A program made the position numbers and the translations under genes. The notes under the pieces were generated by a model. The model saw nothing but the letters and a program-made list of their open reading frames with translations, was not told the origin of the DNA and made no database searches. Below, piece by piece: positions 59,402-64,000 of a stretch of 64,000 nucleotides of DNA; positions within the stretch are counted from its first letter, which is position 1; each line of letters opens with the position of its first letter. Source of the DNA: Melieria omissa (Eukaryota; Arthropoda; Insecta; Diptera; Ulidiidae); contig OZ020267.1 in NCBI GenBank assembly GCA_963971225.1, positions 29,272,298-29,336,297 on the forward strand. Reading direction: 5' to 3'.

Positions 59402-60249
59402 TTGTGTATGTATGTGCCATGTAGTGTACATAAATAATTGTAAGGCAAATTAAATTATGTACAAAAAATAAACAAAGAAAATTTACAGATTGTGCGTAAT
59501 AAATGGCAACGGCTGCAAAGCGTTAGGGGTCATAAAACGATTAAAACTGCTTTTACGACACGAGCCGGTTTTTGGGAAATTTTTTTACATGAAAAGCAGT
59601 GCACGCTTTGGTGATGATACACAGCACTCTGGGAACGTGTTTGCTGCACTTGCGATTGAGCATTTAATTGGGTTGACTCAACTGAAATGAACCTTATCTA
59701 TATAAGCATGAATCAAATATCATTATGCGAGTATGTATTACGAATGAAAAGATTGCGCCATTGCAGGAAGTGTGAACGCTGGCTGTGGGTTGACAAGGTG
59801 AAAGTTATTAGCGATGCTCAAAACGAGTATAAAACCATCATTGATAGAATCTATCCATTGATACCATCTTCAATACAAACTGACCTATACTACAGTGCCA
59901 GATTCAACAACGGCAAAAACTGCATACAGTGTAAAATTGTGATTACTGAATGTAGGAGATTTACATTCAGTATCATTATTCAATGCAAAGTTGTAACTAC
60001 AATCTCATCATTTCCGGCATATAAATTGCTCTCGATGACTTTTAGTACTAAAACATTTGTTATGGTTTTACATCGATTATATGCGTGTTTAATTTTTTGC
60101 TGCACGTACCAGTTCTATTCAGTTTATTTTCTATATACATATATTATTTCAATCAAAATGAGACAAAAAATAAACAAAACTTATAGTAATCCATTTATGC
60201 TTAGTAATTTCTAAAGATCTTTATCACGTTCGATGGCTGCCTTAAAAAG
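59402..60249. other. 3' UTR of the peptidase and spacer
   Basis: Holds AATAAA at 59,467-59,472 and AT-rich sequence. A 175-codon plus-strand frame (59,687-60,214) and a 66-codon frame (59,490-59,690) are open, but their composition is unlike the neighbouring genes and I see no motif or splice structure. A small inverted repeat CTGAATGTA/TACATTCAG lies near 59,946. Confidence 0.4.
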
Positions 60250-60982
60250 TCAGTGCTGTACTGCCTCCGACGATTTGTAGGCATTCATGCCTTTGTAGTT
60301 GTCCACGAGCAGCGATTTGTAGCGGCGCAGGTTAACGCTATAACCTTCCTCGCGTTCGCTGGCGGAGAGTATAATCACACGTGCCACTATCAAGTGTGAG
60401 GGATTGGTCTGACTGAAGCTGCGAATCACATCGATTTCATCTCCCACATTTAGCTATAATGTGAAAGGCTATCAGCATAACTATCAGTAATTATTTGCTA
60501 TTTTTAGCACTTGCCTGCGCGCTTTTCTTGGCCAGCTTCTGGCCGTTCACACGTATTTTGCTTTCATAGAATATTGTCTCCACTTTACTGCAATTAAAAA
60601 ACGGTCAAGCAACTTTGGGTACTGGGAAGACTAACTGGACAACTGGCTGTACTCACTTTCGGGCCATGCCTAGTCCGGCCTTTAGCAGGAGATCAGCACG
60701 TAGTGAGTTTACTTTTGTCTTCAAAACCTTGGAGTCACGTTCATCCTTAAATTCAGCATCCTGTTCATCTTCACTGTCGCTTTCCTCGTCTTTTGAGCGT
60801 TGCTTGTTGTACTTTTGTAATGTGGGCGCCGCATGAAACTGTCGCCACAGCTGTGTGGCATTTGTATTGCTGAGCGCACAGCTCTTAGGAGACGTGGCAG
60901 CTGACACAGTGACACATCCTGTCGGCTGCTGTAGGATGGGTAAAACGCGGCATAAACATCTTATGTGATTTACTTTCAACAT
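60250..60982 (-). CDS. MTRES1-like mitochondrial S4 RNA-binding protein
   Basis: The human counterpart MTRES1 (C6orf203) is a mitochondrial RNA-binding protein that supports mitochondrial transcription and ribosome function. Three exons: 60657-60982, 60515-60587, 60250-60453, giving 200 aa. The N terminus is basic/hydroxylated and acid-free for about 60 residues (MLKVNHIRCLCRVLPILQQP), as in a mitochondrial targeting sequence. An acidic segment (SKDEESDSEDEQDAEF) follows. The S4 domain runs from SLRADLLLKAGLGMARNKVE through FYESKIRVNGQKLAKKSAQ to LNVGDEIDVI, and the tail SVNLRRYKSLLVDNY matches the human YRVVLRRWKSL end. Intron 2 begins GCAAGT rather than GT (CAG|GCAAGT, ends TTATAG): a GC-AG intron, the only reading that keeps the S4 domain continuous. 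The start codon lies 255 bases from the stop of the next gene on the same strand. Confidence 0.87.
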
Positions 60983-61237
60983 AATTAGCTAACTAGTAAA
61001 CTGATAAGCTGAGACGGAGCGGTGTTATGAAAACAATGAACTGCACATAACCACAGAAATGAACAGCTGTTCAACAGTGTTGCCCGCTTTTGAATTAGTT
61101 AACATTATTGCTAACACTACAGATTCGTCTTTTTAATGTAACTATACATAATTTTACAAATCGAACCTAATTGGTGTTAACATCAGCACCCAAATCTTTT
61201 AATAATAAAACTTAAATTATATTTCAACTCAAATTAT

Positions 61238-62224
61238 TTAATTTTTCTTGTTTTTTTTATTCTTCTTGCGTTTCTTTTTTGGCTTTTTGTTGGGATTAGC
61301 GCGTATTTTATGTACTGTTAGTGGCTGGTAGTCGATATTAGGTAAAAAGTCATCTTCAGATTCAGCTGTGGCAGTTTCTTCAACTTTTGGGTCCTCAACA
61401 TCTTTCTCTTTTAGTTCAGGTGAAGAATCAGCTGCGCAGTCATTACCAGTCGCTGTCAAATCGGACTCATCTAATTCCATAGCAGCGTTGCTTTGATCTG
61501 CCGAAACTTCATTAATGTCAACGGCCTCTTGCTCCATTTCTTCATTATAAAGGCCCTCCTTTAGCGGCTTTTGAGCATTTACCTGCACTCTATCTGCAGT
61601 TTTATCCTTCACTTTTATGGATGCCAATTTTGCTTTACATTTTTTTAGTAATGATTTGGAAATTTGCATTGCTCGTTCCGCGTTGTGAAATTCCAGCCAT
61701 CTCTCCACATTTACATTTAACTTTGTTTGCTGCATAGCGCTTTCAGTGGGTAGCGCAAACACCGAAGCTCTTATACCAAACGTGTCCGTCGTAAACTGTT
61801 CAAGTTGGCTGTGTACATAAACAGGCACTTTTTTGTTTTTTACCTCAACATTTCTAGCAATTAGGCCAATCAGGTGGCGTGGCTTGAGATTGAATGATAT
61901 CAGCACACAACCGCAAAGAGATTTGTTAATTGCACGCAGCGTGCTTTCCAGACCCAAACATATGCGATGGTGAAGCGCAAAAGCGCGAGGCTCCTGTCTG
62001 CTGCGCCTGATTGCAGATCGCAGTAGCTGCCCAAGCAGCTCCAGCTGATCATCATCCAATGTGGGACTGCAAGAAGTTTAGTCGTTTAGTATGTTTACGG
62101 GTTCAACTCGAGCCTGACCAACTCACCATTTTTCGTTGTAGGGATTTGCCAGTATTGTCTTCAGTTTTGGTAAAGACTTTTGTTTACCTTTGGCCTCCTT
62201 TGCTTTTATGCTGGCTAAGCTCAT
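61238..62224 (-). CDS. RNase P/MRP subunit Rpp38-like protein (L7Ae family)
   Basis: Rpp38 is an L7Ae-type RNA-binding subunit of nuclear RNase P and RNase MRP, which process tRNA and rRNA precursors in the nucleus and nucleolus. Two exons, 62127-62224 and 61238-62066, with a 60-base GT-AG intron, give 308 aa. The N terminus is MSLASIKAKEAKGKQKSLPK, then LKTILANPYNEK, recalling the vertebrate SLKTSLNNPY segment. The L7Ae-type core covers about residues 55-155 (GLESTLRAINKSLCGCVLIS, then LKPRHLIGLIARNVEV and PVYVHSQLEQFTTDTFGIRA). A Glu/Asp-rich insert follows. The C terminus PLTVHKIRANPNKKPKKKRK aligns with the vertebrate PLKIKKLIPNPNKIRKP end and is a strong nuclear-localisation-type tail. 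Fly Rpp38 proteins are diverged, so the call rests mainly on both ends plus the core. Confidence 0.83.
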
Positions 62225-62503
62225 TTTTTATTAAAGAAAATAGAGCAAATTGCGAAAAGGTTAAGGAAGCGCGATACAAATTAATGAAAGAAACGCGGGC
62301 ACCGAATATATGATTTACAGCTTTGAACAGCTGTTTTGTGAGCGAAGCAATGGCTTGCAGAGTTGCATTTCTGTTATGGGAAACTTTATGCTGGCACAAA
62401 AGACACTTGTTCCTATATAAGATATGAATTTATTAAAAATCTTCTTCTCCAACGATAAATTACTATAAAATTCATTTTTTTTAATGCAAATAAATGGCGC
62501 CCC

Positions 62504-64000
62504 TTAAAAAATTCCATCTATTGAGGGCATTACATCAGTATCATAGGAAATTCTTTTCGGTTTCATCTGTAGATCTTCGACTACTAGTCCCCGTACTGAG
62601 TTTTCAAACTTCTTGAGACTTACATCATCTGTTTCAGCATTGATTGGCATATCTGTAGCAATTATCATTGTGCTGATATCAATTTCTGTTGCGGCGGTAT
62701 CGACGATGGTTGAATCAGTGAAATCATTAGGCTCAATTGTGCTCAAACCAATTTCCGCGGTAGTTTCAGGTGTGCTGTAAATATTCGTGGTTCTTATAGT
62801 TTCAGTGGTTGCTTCAGTTGCGAAAACAGTGCTATTCGTGGAATTAAAATCAGTAGTAGGGTCCTCTACAATAGTTGAAATGAAAGTTTCTTCAGTTGAA
62901 CTCTTTTCAGTTGCGCAGCAGATAATAGTAAATTCAGTGGTTTCACTGTTAGTATTGGAGGAAAGTGTCTGCTCTGTAGACAATTCTTCCTGTACTGTCG
63001 TTTCAGCTTGAGTTGTTGTTTGATCCTTGTTGTTTGTGTTGTCTGGTTCCTCGGTGCTAAATATTCTCGTTGTATCAATTTCTTCGTTTTCATTACTTGT
63101 AGCTGTCATCTCGGTGGTATCAGGACCCTTTTCAGTGGTTGTATTATTATCATAAACGGTTGGATTGGTTTCTGTTTCTGTCGTAGCTACTTCCGTTGTG
63201 TCGGCTTCGGTTGTGGCTGCTTCCGTAGTGTCGACTTCGGTTTTGGTTGTTCCCGTAGTGTCGGCTTCGGTTCTCCATTCCTCAGCGTTGGTTAGTGTAG
63301 TTTCGGTATTAGCTTCACTCGTGGTTTCTGTAATGGTCTGAGACTCTATTGTGGTTGATTCAGTAAAACCACCGGTTGAGATTGTTTCTGTGTCTCTAGT
63401 GGTTGTGTCCGATATATCGCCTTCGGTTGTGATTGTTTCCGTAGTGTCAGCTTCGGTTGTCCATTCTACGGGGGGAGATAGTGTAGATTGAATATCTCCT
63501 TCACTGATGGTTTCTGTACTGGTCGGAAGATTTGTTGTGGTTGACTCACTGCAACAAACAGTTGAGGTTGTTGCTGTGTCTGTAGTGGTTGTTTCCGTAG
63601 TGTCGACTTCGGTTTTGGTTGTTCCCGTAGTGTCGGCTTCGGTTCTCCATTCCTCAGCGTTGGTTAGTGTAGTTTCGGTATTAGCTTCACTCGTGGTTTC
63701 TGTACTGGTCTGAAACTCTATTGTGGTTGATTCACTGCAACAAAGAGTTGAGATTGTTTGTGGGTTTGTAGTAGCTACTTCCGTTGTGTCGGCTTCAGTT
63801 GTGGTTGCTTCCGTTATGACGGCTTCGGTTGTGGCTGCTTCCGTAGTGTCGGCTTCGGTTGTCCATTTTTCGGTGTTGGTCAGTGTAGTTTCTGTATTAG
63901 CTTCACTGGTGGTTTCTGTACTGGTCTGAAACTCTATTGTGGTTGATTCACTGCAACAAAGAGTTGAGATTGTTTGTGGGTCTGTAGTAGCTACTTCCGT
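62504..64000 (-). CDS. Thr/Glu-rich mucin-like repeat protein, 3' part
   Basis: The minus-strand frame is open from the window edge to a stop at 62,504: 498 codons with no stop, so the gene continues beyond 64,000. The product is built from Thr, Glu, Ser and Ala. Blocks like TEADTTEAATTEADTTEVAT alternate with a conserved segment STETTSEANTETTLTNAEEW and, in three repeats, a STVCCSESTT or STLCCSESTT block with two adjacent cysteines. Repeat spacing is 186, 186 and 216 bases, all multiples of three, which supports a translated tandem repeat. The last 200 residues are less regular and end with PKRISYDTDVMPSIDGIF. Such composition is typical of O-glycosylated secreted or cuticle/mucin proteins; that role is inference. 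The first methionine in this part is at 63,109, but it is internal. Confidence 0.75.
   Translation of the reverse strand, partial: TEVATTDPQTISTLCCSESTTIEFQTSTETTSEANTETTLTNTEKWTTEADTTEAATTEAVITEATTTEADTTEVATTNPQTISTLCCSESTTIEFQTSTETTSEANTETTLTNAEEWRTEADTTGTTKTEVDTTETTTTDTATTSTVCCSESTTTNLPTSTETISEGDIQSTLSPPVEWTTEADTTETITTEGDISDTTTRDTETISTGGFTESTTIESQTITETTSEANTETTLTNAEEWRTEADTTGTTKTEVDTTEAATTEADTTEVATTETETNPTVYDNNTTTEKGPDTTEMTATSNENEEIDTTRIFSTEEPDNTNNKDQTTTQAETTVQEELSTEQTLSSNTNSETTEFTIICCATEKSSTEETFISTIVEDPTTDFNSTNSTVFATEATTETIRTTNIYSTPETTAEIGLSTIEPNDFTDSTIVDTAATEIDISTMIIATDMPINAETDDVSLKKFENSVRGLVVEDLQMKPKRISYDTDVMPSIDGIF

Noticed and set aside
59687..60214. 175-codon plus-strand frame after the peptidase gene
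   Set aside because: No signal peptide, domain or conserved block; AT-rich, with many Ile/Tyr/Phe codons. It lies in the spacer between a 3' UTR and another gene's 3' end.
63507..63946. Val/Ser-rich plus-strand frames at the right end
   Set aside because: They are the reverse complement of the Thr/Glu repeat protein; the open minus frame of 498 codons explains them.
1..64000. CRISPR arrays, operons, prophage or bacterial features
   Set aside because: No regularly spaced identical repeats with unique spacers. Genes are spliced and the DNA is eukaryotic throughout.

Overview
The window reads as a higher-dipteran (fly) nuclear chromosome, probably a non-Drosophila acalyptrate such as a tephritid. 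Its real genes are fly orthologues with short introns. They sit in AT-rich DNA packed with short transposons, and its few long reading frames away from the genes are transposon remnants or look spurious. Two landmarks support this: the first exon of a SoxE gene resembling Sox100B (minus strand, about 10.2-10.4 kb) and discs overgrown/doubletime (dco, plus strand, coding exon 35.1-36.3 kb). In Drosophila both lie at the tip of 3R, so local synteny appears conserved, but with much larger spacers. The species assignment is inference.

Layout. 1-10 kb: transposon graveyard (RTE-type 3' end with a hairpin insertion, a 5'-truncated I/LOA-type retrotransposon, foldbacks, a TTAA element carrying a tRNA-derived SINE). 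This would be intron 1 or 3' flank of the SoxE gene, whose HMG-box exon I do not see. 10.2-10.4 kb: SoxE exon 1. 10.4-35 kb: spacer plus upstream part of dco, with two plausible 5' UTR exons (ending 25,322 and 30,903), a nested TTAA/TA element stack at 17.2-18.8 kb, hAT-type miniature elements and an ITmD37E-type transposon. 35.0-36.3 kb: dco. 36.3-45.6 kb: dco 3' UTR and spacer with more miniature elements. 45.6-64 kb: gene-dense block: Gp93 (ER Hsp90), a convergent unrecognised 758-aa nuclear-type protein, a possible small secreted peptide gene, a secreted M13 neprilysin-like peptidase, a MTRES1-like mitochondrial S4 protein with a GC-AG intron, an RNase P/MRP Rpp38-like protein, and the 3' part of a Thr/Glu-rich mucin-like repeat protein running off the right edge.

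The genes do not form one pathway. dco is a clock and growth kinase, SoxE a developmental transcription factor, Gp93 an ER chaperone, the peptidase is secreted, and the last three are mitochondrial RNA, nucleolar RNA and extracellular proteins. The most distinctive structure is a set of miniature elements that all begin CCCTTTCG, end CGAAAGGG and are flanked by TTAA. I sort these piggyBac-like elements into three internal-sequence families (A, B, C). They are repeatedly nested in or interrupted by other elements, so paralogous copies act as each other's empty sites and give a relative chronology.
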